From Saccharopolyspora spinosa NRRL 18395 (GTDB lineage Bacteria; Actinomycetota; Actinomycetes; Mycobacteriales; Pseudonocardiaceae), in contig NZ_GL877878.1 in assembly GCF_000194155.1 (NCBI RefSeq), positions 1,202,287 to 1,266,286 on the forward strand: DNA of 64,000 nucleotides. The letters run 5' to 3'. A program made the position numbers and the translations under genes. Below the pieces are notes generated by a model. It was not told the DNA's origin. It saw nothing but the letters and a program-made list of their open reading frames with translations, and ran no database searches. Below, in pieces: positions 16,441 to 25,796 of this stretch (its first letter is position 1; every line of letters starts with the position of its first letter).

Positions 16441-16836
16441 CGACCTACCCCGATGGAGTGGTGCGTGGTTCCGGCCGCATCGTGGAGGCTTGGGTAGCGG
16501 ATGGGACTCGGGATCGTTCCCTCGAACGTCAGCGGCGCGGGCAGCGGATTCTGATTCCGCTGCTTCCGGCTGATTCCACGGTCTCCGACGAGGTGCGTGC
16601 GGAGTTGCTGGCCGAGGTGGTGTGCCAGACGTTGACCGCTGGGACAGAGCCCACCTCGGAATACGCGCAGCGCCTCGCGGCGGCCACGGTGGCTTACCTG
16701 GACGAATCGTTGGACAGCGCAGAAGCGAAGTATCAGGCCCTGTGGTGGGCCTGGGTGAGGTGGCGCGCGGCGAGATTGACCGGGGTCCTTCGCGCGGCGG
16801 TCGGGGCACCGGTGCCCGGACGAGTTCGAGGGGTCG
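16441..16836 (+). other. Open stretch with protein-like remnant, no clear gene
   Basis: One plus-strand frame reads SDEVRAELLAEVVCQTLTAG and RLAAATVAYLDESLDSAEAK (about 16585-16730), which looks like decayed coding sequence. It has no start and no recognised family. It may have belonged to the PEP-utilising gene downstream. Confidence 0.35.
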
Positions 16837-17370
16837 GTGCCACGGCCAGCCGAGGGTCCGGAGTGGATCGGCTGGCAGCTGGCAGGTCTGCGTTCGGCGG
16901 CGGATCCGGACGAGTTGCTGGCGCGGAAGAAACTTGCGCGGGATGTGGCGTGGGCGCGGTTGAGGCGGCGCCATCCGGTCAAGGAACGGGCTTGCGGCGG
17001 CGGAGCTGGTGCCGCGCGGTGTGAGGTGGCGCGTCCAGTGTCGGATTCGGTGCGCGGTTTCGCGGGTGCGGCTGGTGTCGTGGCGGCAACGGCCCGCGTG
17101 CTGACCTCGATCGCGGAGGGCGAATCGCTGCGACCGGGCGAGGTTTTGGTGACGACAGTGACGAACGTGGGGTGGACACCGTTGTTCCCGCGGGCCGCAG
17201 CGGTGGTGACGGATGTGGGTGCGCCGTTGTCGCATGCTGCGATCGTGGCTCGGGAGTTGAGGATTCCTGCCGTGGTGGGTTGCGGGAATGCCACGCGTCT
17301 GCGCAGCGGTGATCGGGTGCAGGTGGATGGAGCTGCGGGAACAGTCGAGGTCCTGGCCCCTGATGCCTGA
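16837..17370 (+). pseudogene. PEP-utilising enzyme mobile domain, 5' part lost
   Basis: The last 110 residues form a complete phosphohistidine swivelling domain: GEVLVTTVTNVGWTPLFPRA, then VTDVGAPLSHAAIVAREL with the phospho-accepting His, then IPAVVGCGNATRLRSGDRV. Such domains end PEP synthase and rifampicin phosphotransferase-like enzymes, where they shuttle phosphate between active sites. The ATP-grasp and PEP-binding parts are not found upstream. It is either a stand-alone swivelling protein or, more likely, the 3' remnant of a larger gene. Confidence 0.6.
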
Positions 17371-17407
17371 CGCGATCCCGGGGCGGCGGGCGACCCACGC
17401 GGACCCG

Positions 17408-17716
17408 TTAGGGTCGCCAGCGGGCGCTGTAGCCGGGGCGGTCGGCATAGGGCAGGCCGAGCAGGGCTCGGGTGGGGCAGCCGCGCTCGTCTTCCGGCGG
17501 ATAGCTCTCCCCCAGTGCGTCGCACGGGCCCTCGCCGCTGCCGCAGTGGTGGTGGGTGGTCAGCAGGCGGGCCTTGAGTTCGCATTCGCGGAATCCCCGG
17601 ATCGGGGTGATCAGGCATGCGCGGGTGGAGCCGGTTTCCGCGTCTTCCCTGGCGACGCGCAGTAGTTCGAGATCGATGTCGAGCTGCCGGCGCAGGAACT
17701 GGACGAACCGGTCCAT
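17408..17716 (-). CDS. DUF6221-family protein
   Basis: 102 residues from ATG 17716 (MDRFVQFLRRQLDIDLELLR). The C-terminus RALLGLPYADRPGYSARWRP is the hallmark of these small actinobacterial proteins, and a Cys-containing middle is also typical. They often lie in integrated or accessory regions. Function unknown. The fit supports the short start rather than the longer open frame to 17821. Confidence 0.75.
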   Translation of the reverse strand: MDRFVQFLRRQLDIDLELLRVAREDAETGSTRACLITPIRGFRECELKARLLTTHHHCGSGEGPCDALGESYPPEDERGCPTRALLGLPYADRPGYSARWRP

Positions 17717-18189
17717 CTGGCGCACTCCCCCGTCCGCGGTGGTTGGTTGGTCACAGACAGGGACGTGGTGGCGGTTCGGTCGTGACGGCGCTCGATGACG
17801 TGATCGAGCCATCCGGGCCATCTCACCTGGTGGCTTGTTGACCGGATGTTGGTGGGTATGTAGCCAACAATTACCGGGTCGCGGCGCTGCTGCGCGTACG
17901 GTTCGGTTTTCCGGGCTCGGCCCTGATCATGATGGTCGTCCGGTTTGGGATTGTCTATGGTGCTGTGGGATGTGCGGGTGGCTCGTCGGACGATTACCAG
18001 AGCTGTGGGAGGCCGTTGGCGCGGCCACCGGCAGAGCCGTGGCGCACTTCGAGGTATGGCCGCTGGGGCGGCCGGAAGCGTCGGGTCCGTCGGTGACGGC
18101 GTAGCAGTTGCTGCTGCTGGGGTAAGGCGCGTCCGTGCCGGTGGACGGTGTCTACGGCGCGCGGACGCAGGCTGCTTCTACGACCCTGT
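17717..18189. other. No confident gene
   Basis: Open frames exist on the plus strand (17835-18104, and the lead-in to the transposase frame) but their composition is that of random GC-rich sequence. No repeat or promoter was seen. Confidence 0.4.
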
Positions 18190-18808
18190 CGGCACCGTGC
18201 CCTTCCACGGGGTCGTACCCAAGGCGTGGCGGGAAGCGGTGGTCGACGGGCGGGGCCGGGTCGAGCGCATCCCGTATGAGCTGTGTGTGCTGGTGGCGCT
18301 GCGGGACGCCCTGCGGCGCCGCGAGGTTTATGTGGCCGACGCCGGGAAGTGGCGCAACCCCGGGGACGATCTGCCGGCGGATTTCGAGACCAGTCGGGAC
18401 GTGTACTACGCCGAGCTGCGTCAACCGCTGGATCTCAGCGAGTTCATCGCGACCTGCGCCAGCGCATGGGCACTGCGCTGGAACGGCTCGGTGATCCGCC
18501 GGTGGGGCACGCTGGATGTGCTCCAGGACGCCGACTTCCTCACCGAGTTCACAACGGAGTTTTCCTCGGTGGCCTCGCGCGAGGTCACCGAGCGGGGCAT
18601 GTTCCGGCGCCTGTTGCTGTTGTGCCTGTTCGCGCTGGGGACGAATATCGGGATCCGCCAGCTTGTGGACACCGGCGAACACGGTGAGACCGAGGCCATG
18701 CTGCGGCATGTGCGGCGGCATTTCATCACCCGCGACCAGTGGCACCAGCGCTACGGTGGCCCTGGTGTGATGATCTACTGGCACGTCGATGTGCGCGCCT
18801 CGCGTTAG
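18190..18808 (+). pseudogene. Tn3-family transposase fragment (central part)
   Basis: Protein matches the middle of a Tn3 TnpA: VPKAWREAVVDGRGRVERIP, YELCVLVALRDALRRREVYV, DVYYAELRQPLDLSEFI, then after a small deletion DADFLTEFTTEFSSVASREV, LLLCLFALGTNIGIRQLVDT and ALRHVRRHFITRDQ-type residues. It stops just before the catalytic core. It comes from a different Tn3 subgroup than the relic at 10.7-11.3 kb. No inverted repeats were identified. Confidence 0.75.
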
Positions 18809-19365
18809 TCCCCGTAGAAGCGTTGTGCGTCCAGTTCGGTCAGTGGGATCCAGTCCGGGTCTGGTGGTTCGGCCCGCTCTGCGGTGGGCGAGCGTAGGTC
18901 TATGGCCAGTGCGGGACGTTCGTCGATGAGTTGGGCCAGGGTGTACAGCGTGGCCAGGATGTGTATGCAGGGCCGCCGCTGGCTGCGGCAGTCACAGTCG
19001 GCCTGCTGCTCATCGAGACAAACCGCGATGGCGATCTTGTGTTGGCGAAGATCCTCTTCGAGCTCGTCGGGTAGATCACCGGGGGCTAGACCAAGGTGGT
19101 TGGCCAGTGCTTTCGCCTGCAATCGTTCGGCTTCCGCGCTGTCCCGCACCGTCCACAGAGGCAAGTCGATTCGCACATGGTGCACCGCACCCGCGGTGGC
19201 TACGTTGCCTATCACCCGTCCCGGCTCGGGTGTCAGCGTGACCGCTTTGTTGCGGGCGAGGGTGCGTGCCTTGGGCAGCAACGGGTTCGGGGCGGATACG
19301 CCGGTCGGTTCGATCGCCCGAACCCAGGCCCGGCCCCATGTGGTGGCTCCGAATTCGGGCATCAT
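18805..19365 (-). CDS. SWIM zinc-finger protein
   Basis: 186 residues. The SWIM motif CxCx(n)CxH is present as CDCRSQRRPCIHILA (about residues 127-141). The N-terminus (FGATTWGRAWVRAIEPTG, then RTLARNKAVTLTPEPGRVIG) is that of the SWIM proteins encoded directly after SNF2-type helicases in actinobacteria, thought to assist nucleic-acid handling. ATG 19365 overlaps the SNF2 stop by one base. Its partner is truncated, so its role may now be lost. Confidence 0.88.
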   Translation of the reverse strand: MMPEFGATTWGRAWVRAIEPTGVSAPNPLLPKARTLARNKAVTLTPEPGRVIGNVATAGAVHHVRIDLPLWTVRDSAEAERLQAKALANHLGLAPGDLPDELEEDLRQHKIAIAVCLDEQQADCDCRSQRRPCIHILATLYTLAQLIDERPALAIDLRSPTAERAEPPDPDWIPLTELDAQRFYGD

Positions 19366-20640
19366 CAGGTGAGTGCTCCCGCGTTGAGGTCCAGCACGGC
19401 ACGCAGCTCGTCGTCGGACAGCTCGGCCAGCACGGCTTCGGTGTCGCCGGACACAATGTTCGCGAAACCACGTTTGGTTTCGTGCAGTCGTGTGATGTGG
19501 TCTTCGATGGTGCCGCCGGTGACGAGGGTGTAGACGTTCAGGGTCCGCTGCTGGCCGATCCGGTGGGCCCGGTCAGTGGCTTGTTCTTCCACGGCTGGAT
19601 TCCACCAGCGGTCGTAGTGCATGACGTGGGAGGCCCGTGTCAGGTTGAGCCCGAAACCGGCGGCGCGCAGGCTGAGCAACAGGATCGGCGAGGCGTCGTC
19701 CTCCTGGAAGGAGCGCACCAGTTGGTCGCGCCGCTCGGCGGAGAGCCCGCCGTGCAGGAACGGGACCGGGCCGGTGCCCAGGACCTCGGACAGGTGGGTG
19801 GAGAGCAGCTCTCCCATCGCCCGGTACTGGGTGAATACGAGCGCGCGGTCGTTGTCGTCGGCGATCTCGGCCAGCATCTCGGCGGCCCGGTCGAACTTGC
19901 CGGAACGGCCGGGTCCGGCAAGTTCCTCGCGGAGGAACTGCGCGGGATGGTTGCAGATCTGTTTGAGCGAGGTGAGCAGCGCTAGGACCCGGCCACGCCG
20001 TTCGATACCGCCGCCGAGCCCGTCGGCGAAGGCCCGGTCGACGGCTTCCCGGTAGAGCCGCCCCTGCTCACCGGTCAGGGTGCAGATCGTCGTCGAATAC
20101 TGTTTCGGCGGCAGCTCGCTCAGCACCTCGGTTTTCGTGCGGCGGAGGAGGTGAGGCGCGACGAGCGCGTTGAGTGCCGTCGCGGCAGTGGCAGAACGGC
20201 GCTGCTCGATGGGCGCGGCGAAGCGGCGCCGGAACCGGGCCCGGGGGCCGAGCAGGCCGGGGTTGGTCACGTTGAGGATCGACCACAGCTCGTCGAACCG
20301 GTTCTCCACTGGGGTACCGGTCATGGCGATTCGCGCCCGTGCGCTCAGCCGGGCCGCGGCCCGGCTGACCTGGGTGGTCGGGTTCTTGATCTGCTGTGCT
20401 TCGTCGAAGATCGCCACGTCCCACTCGGTGCTGGCCAGCGATTCGTCCTTGCGCAGCACGGGATAACTGGTGACCACGACGGTCCCAAGCGCGAACGAAT
20501 CGGGCAGTTTCCGGCGCGTTCCCTGGTAGGTCACCACGGGCAGGACCGGCGCGAACCGGTCCAGCTCGCGCCGCCAGTTGCCAATCAGGGAGGTTGGGCA
20601 GACCACTAGGTGCGGACCGCCGGTGATGGCACAGGCCGAT
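19365..20640 (-). pseudogene. SNF2-family helicase, N-terminal part deleted
   Basis: About 420 residues of a SNF2/RapA-like ATPase. They start at motif Ia (GPHLVVCPTSLIGNWRREL) and include motif II (DVAIFDEAQQIKN), motif III (MTGTPVEN), motif V (SLRAAGFGLNL) and motif VI (ATDRAHRIGQ). The Walker A (GxGKT) and everything before it are missing; homology stops at about 20640. Without motif I it cannot hydrolyse ATP. A residual frame from GTG 20606 may be annotated as a gene. Confidence 0.88.
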
Positions 20641-20783
20641 GCTGCGGGAAAACCCCGCGCTGCTGCTGGAAACGGGTGTTTTCAGCACTACGATGCGGGT
20701 TCTGCTGCTGGAAACGACCCGATCGGAGCGGGCGGAACCCGGCGTTTCTGAAGCCCTAGCAGCGACATTCTGGCCGCGGCGTT

Positions 20784-21379
20784 TCAGAGCAGGACCGCGC
20801 ATCCCCGGTGGCGCAGGTCGTCGAGCCAGCCGGGGCGGTGGTCGAGTTTGGTCAGCCGCGGCAGGGCCGTGTGGGTCAGTCCGGGCAGCGTGCCGGTGGA
20901 TTCCGGCAGGCGCTGCAGTGGGTTGTTGCGCCAGTTCCAGGTGCTGCAACTGGCGCGGGCCAGGCAGGGAGTCCGGCAGCGCGGTGATCCGGCGGTTGCG
21001 TGCGTGCAGGTCCCGCGGCCGGCGCAAACCGTCCAGCGTGGACGGCAGTTCGGTCAGTGCGTTGTTGTAGAGCCACTGTTCGCGAAGGTTTTTCATGCCG
21101 CCCAGGGTTGCGGGTAGTTCGGTGAGCTGTTTGCCGGCGAGGTTGAGGTAGTCCAGGGCTTGCAGGTCGGTAGAGGTAATCGCTGAGCTGCGGCGGCGTC
21201 GCGGTCGCGAGCGATGCGGGTAGGTGGCGGATGTTGTTGCCGTCGAGGTCGAAGTGCCACAGTTGCCGCATGCGCGCGATCGTGCCTGGGACCTCGGTCA
21301 GCCCAGTACCAGTGGCCAGTTCCGCGACTGGTTGGCCGTCTTCGCGGCGGACCACATCGTCGGGAAGGTGCGTGGTCAT
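20784..21379 (-). pseudogene. Leucine-rich-repeat protein, frameshifted
   Basis: From ATG 21379 the frame gives LTEVPGTIARMRQLWHFDLD and NNIRHLPASL; then a shift to NLREQWLYNNALTELPSTLD; then a further shift to NPLQRLPESTGTLPGLT, ending GWLDDLRHRGCAVLL at 20784. The 23-residue LRR spacing (LxxLPxxLxxLxxLxxLxLxxN) is clear across the frames. At least two frameshifts make it a pseudogene. Its start overlaps the mannosidase stop (ATGA). Confidence 0.8.
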
Positions 21380-24300
21380 TGCGTGGGGCGGGCGAAGCGC
21401 AGGGTGCGGATCTCGAAGGGACGCAGCCGCAGGTCCAATGCGTCGGTGGTGGCATCCGGTTCGGCCAGCGGACGTTCGAGCAGGTCGGTGCGGGTCACCG
21501 ACGTTGCCGGGAAGGAGATGGTCAACCGTGCCCGGGCCCGGCCGCCGCGCGACTCGTAAAGCCGCACCACGACGTCGCCGCTGTGGTCGTCGGCGAGTTT
21601 GACCGCTTCGACGACCACCGCGTCGTTGTCCACGGCCATCAGCGGCTCCACCGGGCGGGAGCCGCTGATGGTGCGTTCGGGCAGGTTGATGCGGTAGCCC
21701 TCGCGGATGGCCTCGCCGATGTCGGCCCCGGCGACCAGGGCGTAGCGCAGCCGGTGGTGGCCGTGGTCGGTGTCGGGGTCCGGGAAGCGGGGCGCGCGCA
21801 GCAGCGACAGCCGCACGGTGGTGGTCGTGCCGCCGTCGGGGCGGGTGTCGCGGGTGATGTCGTGGCCGTAGGTGGAGTCGTTGACCAGGGCGTGGCCGTA
21901 GCCGGGTTCGGCGACGTGCAGGAAGCGGTGCGCGCAGATCTCGAACTTGGCCGCGTCCCATGAGGTGTTGGTGTGGGTCGGGCGCAGGACGTGCCCGAAC
22001 TGGGTTTCTGCGGCCGAGCGGTCGGCGTGCACGTCCAGCGGGAAGGCGGCTTTGAGCAGTTTCTCGGTTTCGTGCCAGTCGATGTCGGTGTCGATGTCGA
22101 CGCGGCGGGAGTCCGCGGCGAGGTTGATGTGCTGCACCAGTGCGGACTTGCCGAAGCTGCGGCGAACTCGGACGGTGGCGCCGTCGAGGTCGAGTTCGTC
22201 GAGTTCGTCGAGTTCGGTGAGGTCGCGGGTGTGGTGGCGGTAGAACGCGTCGAGGTCCCAGGCGTCCCAGGCGTTGGGGTGGTCGGCGTGCAGCTGCAGC
22301 AGGTTCGCCGGGCCGGCCAGTGCTTCGCGTTCGGCGGCGTGGTCGTAGACGGAGGTCAGCAGCCCGCGGTGGTCGATGGTGACGCGTAGTAGCCCGTTGT
22401 CGAGGGTGATGGCGCCGTCGGGGTGGCGGGTGGCGGTGGGTGCCGCGGTGTTGGTGTTGGTGGCGGCGCCCAGCGCGGGGACGCCGTGGCGGGTGTGCGG
22501 GGCGGCGTTGAAGGTCAGTGGCCGGGTGGGTTCACCGGCGAGGGCGTGCAGCGCACCGTCGGTGATCGTTTCGAGTTCGTTGGCGATGCGAGCGTAGGTG
22601 GCCTCGGCCTCGCGGTGCACCCATGCGATCGAGGAGCCCGGGAGGATGTCGTGGAACTGGTGCAGCAGCACCAGTTTCCACAGCCGGTCCAGGGCCTCGT
22701 GCGGGTAGTCTCGGCCGGTGGCGATGGTGGCGGTGGCGCACCACAGCTCGGCTTCGCGCAGCAGGTGTTCGCTGCGGCGGTTGCCCTGCTTGGTCTTGGC
22801 CTGCGAGGTGTAGGTGCCGCGGTGCATCTCCAGGTACAGCTCGCCGGACCACACCGCTGGGCGGGCGTGGTCGGTTTCTGCGTCGGTGAAGAACTCTTCG
22901 GGGGTGTCCAGGCGGACCCGCGGGGAGCCTTCCAGGTCGGCGGTGCGGTAGGCGCGGGCGAGCATTTCGCGGGTGGGTCCTCCCCCGCCGTCACCGTGCC
23001 CGAAGGGCAGCAGGGAGCGGGTGGCGTAGCCGCGTTCGGAGAAGTTGGCTGCGGCGTGGGCGAGTTCGCCGCCGGTGATCTCGGAGTTGTAGGTGTCGGC
23101 GGGCGGGAAGTGGGTGAACACCCGGGTGCCGTCGATGCCTTCCCACCAGAAGGTGTGGTGGGGGAACTTGTTGGTCTGGTTCCAGGAGATCTTCTGGGTC
23201 AGGAACCACCGCGAGCCCGACAGCGCGACCAGTTGCGGGAGGGCAGCGCTGTAGCCGAAGGAGTCCGGCAGCCACACCTCGCGGGTCTCGATGCCGAACT
23301 CGTCGAGGTAGAAGCGCTTGCCGTGGACGAACTGGCGGGACATGGCCTCGCCGCCGGGCATGTTGGTGTCGGCTTCCACCCACATCCCGCCGACCGGCAC
23401 GAACTGCCCGGTGTGGACGAAGGTGCGCACGCGGTCGAACAACTGCGGGTGGTGCTGCTTGATCCAGGCCAGCTGCTGGGCCTGCGACATCGCGAAGTGG
23501 AAGTCGGGGTGTTCGGCCATCAGGGCAGTGACGTTGGCGGTGGTGCGGGCAACTTTGCGGACGGTTTCGCGCAGCGGCCACAGCCAGGCGGAGTCGATGT
23601 GGGCGTGGCCGACGGCGGAGATCACGTGCGCGCTGGCGTGGGCGGGCCGGGCCAGGGTGCCGGCGAGTTCGGCTCGGGCGGCGGGCGCGGTGGCGGAGAT
23701 GTCGTGCAGGTCGAGGCGGTCGAGCATGCGTTCCAGGGCGCGCAGGATCTCGTGGCGGCGCGGGGAGTCCACCGGAAGTTGCCGCATCAGCTGGTCGAGG
23801 ACCTCGACGTCCCGGACCAGCTGCCACACCGGTTCGTCGAGCACGGCGAGTTCCGCGCGCCGCAGCCGGTACAGCGGCGGGGTCTTGGTGGTGGGTTGAC
23901 CGCCGAGTTCGGTGGGTTGGAACCCGTTGGGCCCGAGGATGATGGGGTTGGCGGCGGCCTCGACGTACCAGGTATGTTCGCGCCCGACGGAGTTCCGCCC
24001 GACGGGCAGGTGCGTGTTGCGGGGGTGCAGTCCCTTGATCGGGGCGCCGTCGGGGCTGTAGGCGAGACCTTCGCACTGGAATCCGGGGCTGTCGTCGTCG
24101 AAACCGAGGTCGACCACGACTTCGACGACGCGGCGATCCCACTGCGGCGGCACGGTCGCGGTCAGCCGGAACCAGCTGGTGCCCCACGCCGGTCCCCAGG
24201 CTTCGCCGATGGCGGCGGGCGCGTAATCGGCGCGCAACGCTTCCGCGGCCGGCACCGGTTCGCCGGGCGCGTGCCAGACCGCGACCTCGCAGGGCAGTGT

Positions 24301-24381
24301 TTCGGAGTAGTAGGCAGGTCGTAGGCGTTCGGCCAGTACCCGGTCGAGGCGCTGTTCGACGATGCGGCGGTCGTCGTGCAT
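21376..24381 (-). CDS. GH38 alpha-mannosidase
   Basis: 1001 residues, full length for bacterial class II alpha-mannosidases. The zinc site begins GHAHIDSAWLWPLRET (His259, His261, Asp263). The nucleophile is Asp373 in VWLPDSFGYSAALPQL, and GHGDGGGGPT follows near residue 480. Then come the central helical domain and the C-terminal beta-sandwich (from about 640). It cleaves alpha-mannosides from glycans or glycoproteins. No signal peptide is seen, so it is probably cytoplasmic and acts on imported oligosaccharide. No sugar transporter is adjacent. It overlaps the dead LRR gene by 4 bp. Confidence 0.95.
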   Translation of the reverse strand: MHDDRRIVEQRLDRVLAERLRPAYYSETLPCEVAVWHAPGEPVPAAEALRADYAPAAIGEAWGPAWGTSWFRLTATVPPQWDRRVVEVVVDLGFDDDSPGFQCEGLAYSPDGAPIKGLHPRNTHLPVGRNSVGREHTWYVEAAANPIILGPNGFQPTELGGQPTTKTPPLYRLRRAELAVLDEPVWQLVRDVEVLDQLMRQLPVDSPRRHEILRALERMLDRLDLHDISATAPAARAELAGTLARPAHASAHVISAVGHAHIDSAWLWPLRETVRKVARTTANVTALMAEHPDFHFAMSQAQQLAWIKQHHPQLFDRVRTFVHTGQFVPVGGMWVEADTNMPGGEAMSRQFVHGKRFYLDEFGIETREVWLPDSFGYSAALPQLVALSGSRWFLTQKISWNQTNKFPHHTFWWEGIDGTRVFTHFPPADTYNSEITGGELAHAAANFSERGYATRSLLPFGHGDGGGGPTREMLARAYRTADLEGSPRVRLDTPEEFFTDAETDHARPAVWSGELYLEMHRGTYTSQAKTKQGNRRSEHLLREAELWCATATIATGRDYPHEALDRLWKLVLLHQFHDILPGSSIAWVHREAEATYARIANELETITDGALHALAGEPTRPLTFNAAPHTRHGVPALGAATNTNTAAPTATRHPDGAITLDNGLLRVTIDHRGLLTSVYDHAAEREALAGPANLLQLHADHPNAWDAWDLDAFYRHHTRDLTELDELDELDLDGATVRVRRSFGKSALVQHINLAADSRRVDIDTDIDWHETEKLLKAAFPLDVHADRSAAETQFGHVLRPTHTNTSWDAAKFEICAHRFLHVAEPGYGHALVNDSTYGHDITRDTRPDGGTTTTVRLSLLRAPRFPDPDTDHGHHRLRYALVAGADIGEAIREGYRINLPERTISGSRPVEPLMAVDNDAVVVEAVKLADDHSGDVVVRLYESRGGRARARLTISFPATSVTRTDLLERPLAEPDATTDALDLRLRPFEIRTLRFARPTQ

Positions 24382-24558
24382 GTGCTCCCCCGATTTCCCT
24401 CGGCGTGATCGTGATCATGCTGGCACATCACGGCGGCCGGCGGGTGGCTGTGGCGCGGGCGGTGACCGGAATCAGCCAGCGGCGCGGTTGCTGACCCGTA
24501 AGTAGGACCGCATGCTGCGGGTGTCCACCCCCCTTCTTTTCCGCAGAAAGGCAACATC

Positions 24559-24819
24559 ATGGGGACCTGCGAAGTCTGCGGCAACGAATACTGGATGACC
24601 TTCGAAGTGCACACCGTCGGCGGCGGGGTGCACACCTTCGACTGCTTCGAATGCGCCACGCAGCGGCTCGCACCGCAGTGCGAGCATTGTGGAACCCGGA
24701 TCCTGGGGCACGGCGTGGAAGCCAGCGGCCGGTTCTTCTGCTGCGCGCACTGCGCACGCCAGTCGGACCTGGCCATGGTCGGGGATCTGCGCGACACCGT
24801 CGGCTCCCACCCCACCTGA
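24559..24819 (+). CDS. Small cysteine-rich zinc-ribbon protein
   Basis: 86 residues with four Cys pairs: CEVC (4/7), CFEC (29/32), CEHC (41/44) and CCAHC (61-65), indicating two zinc knuckles. It begins MGTCEVCGNEYWMTFEV. Similar small actinobacterial proteins are common and uncharacterised; a role in metal or nucleic-acid binding is a guess. Divergent from the mannosidase across 177 bp. Confidence 0.85.
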   Translation: MGTCEVCGNEYWMTFEVHTVGGGVHTFDCFECATQRLAPQCEHCGTRILGHGVEASGRFFCCAHCARQSDLAMVGDLRDTVGSHPT

Positions 24820-24881
24820 TGGTCCGTCCGGGGCATGCGCGCAGCGTCCGCGAAGACCCTCGGACTTGCCCCTATCGGGGG

Positions 24882-25016
24882 ATGAGCACCCCACCCGGAT
24901 ATTGGTTACCAATACGTTATGAATTGCCAGAAACATGGGAGCTACCTGCGACGACATGGCGGGTGAGACGGCTTCGCCCCGTCCGGTTCGCGCCGGTTGT
25001 CGTGAACGGGATTTGA
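24882..25016 (+). CDS. Possible 44-residue protein with atypical codon use
   Basis: ATG 24882 to TGA 25016. The first half (PPGYWLPIRYELPETWEL) uses ATA, TTA, CCA, GAA and TTG codons that are rare here, including a TTA codon. GGGGG precedes the ATG very closely. An inverted repeat ATTGG TTA CCAAT (24901-24913) lies inside the frame, so the stretch could instead be a regulatory site of foreign or AT-richer origin. Confidence 0.3.
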   Translation: MSTPPGYWLPIRYELPETWELPATTWRVRRLRPVRFAPVVVNGI

Positions 25017-25070
25017 CAACGGGATGAAGGACCGTCGACTCATCCCTCGTAGTTAGTGGAGGACGCCCCG

Positions 25071-25172
25071 ATGGCAGGTCTGGTTCGCTGGCTGGGCGGC
25101 ATGGCGCGCGAGATGCAGCGGGCCCGCATGGTGATGCGGAACCCTGCGTCGAGCTGCCACGCCCGGCATTGA
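25071..25172 (+). CDS. Small 33-residue reading frame with good ribosome-binding site
   Basis: ATG 25071 with GGAGG 8 bases upstream; reads MAGLVRWLGGMAREMQRARM and ends NPASSCHARH. It could be an amphipathic peptide or the intact 5' end of a gene whose remainder was deleted. A cupin remnant follows 190 bp later in a different frame. Not recognised. Confidence 0.4.
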   Translation: MAGLVRWLGGMAREMQRARMVMRNPASSCHARH

Positions 25173-25360
25173 CCTTCGTCAGTACCCAACCCTGCCCGGC
25201 CGCTCGGCTGGGCGCGGTCGAGGCATCAGTCCGGCGGCCACACGCGCGCCGCAACACCGGGGCAACCAACAACCGGGCGACTGATGCCAGAACCTGCTGG
25301 AGACACTGGTGCCGTGGCCGGCCGGGCACGGCACCAGTTCGTTTCCCGGCCACTGCTGGC

Positions 25361-25570
25361 GGCCGCATCGACTTCGGCGGCCGCACCCACCGGCTGACCG
25401 TGCGCAACCTCTCCGAGGAGCCGGTCCACGCGCTGCAATTGTCCGCTCCCGGCGGGTGGGACTGCTTTGTCGAGGACCTGATCGAGGCCCAGGTGAGTGC
25501 CGCCGGTCGGCTGGACCTCACCCGGCTCAACACCATCGCCGCGAAGTACCGCATGACCTACGAGCAGTGA
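25361..25570 (+). pseudogene. C-terminal remnant of a cupin-type protein
   Basis: The last 70 residues of an open frame look like the end of a small cupin: GRIDFGGRTHRLTVRNLSEE, then VHALQLSAPGGWDCFVEDLI and LNTIAAKYRMTYEQ. The first cupin strand and its metal ligands are absent. The sequence before it in the frame is not protein-like. Confidence 0.5.
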
Positions 25571-25796
25571 TGCGCGGTTCGTCCGAGGTGCACGGCGGTC
25601 CGGGACCCGCTGAGGCGGCCGCCCGAGCCCGGGCCGGTTGCGCTGATGTAGTGTTGCCGTACCGTGCGCGACCGAGGAGGTGGGACCCATTACCGCTGTT
25701 GCAGGTCGGGCACTTCCCTCCCGCGGCCGTGATCCGCGTCGGTGAGAGCGCTCGTCGGATCGAAAGGCGCTCCCGATTTCTGCTTTCCCATCATCG

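Noticed and set aside
20655..20720. A CRISPR-like array from the repeated CTGCTGCTGGAAACG
   Set aside because: Only two short copies, no regular spacers, no cas genes.
22423..24324. A 633-residue plus-strand frame opposite the alpha-mannosidase
   Set aside because: Gly/Val-rich composition typical of GC-rich antisense shadows; the minus strand encodes a textbook GH38 enzyme.
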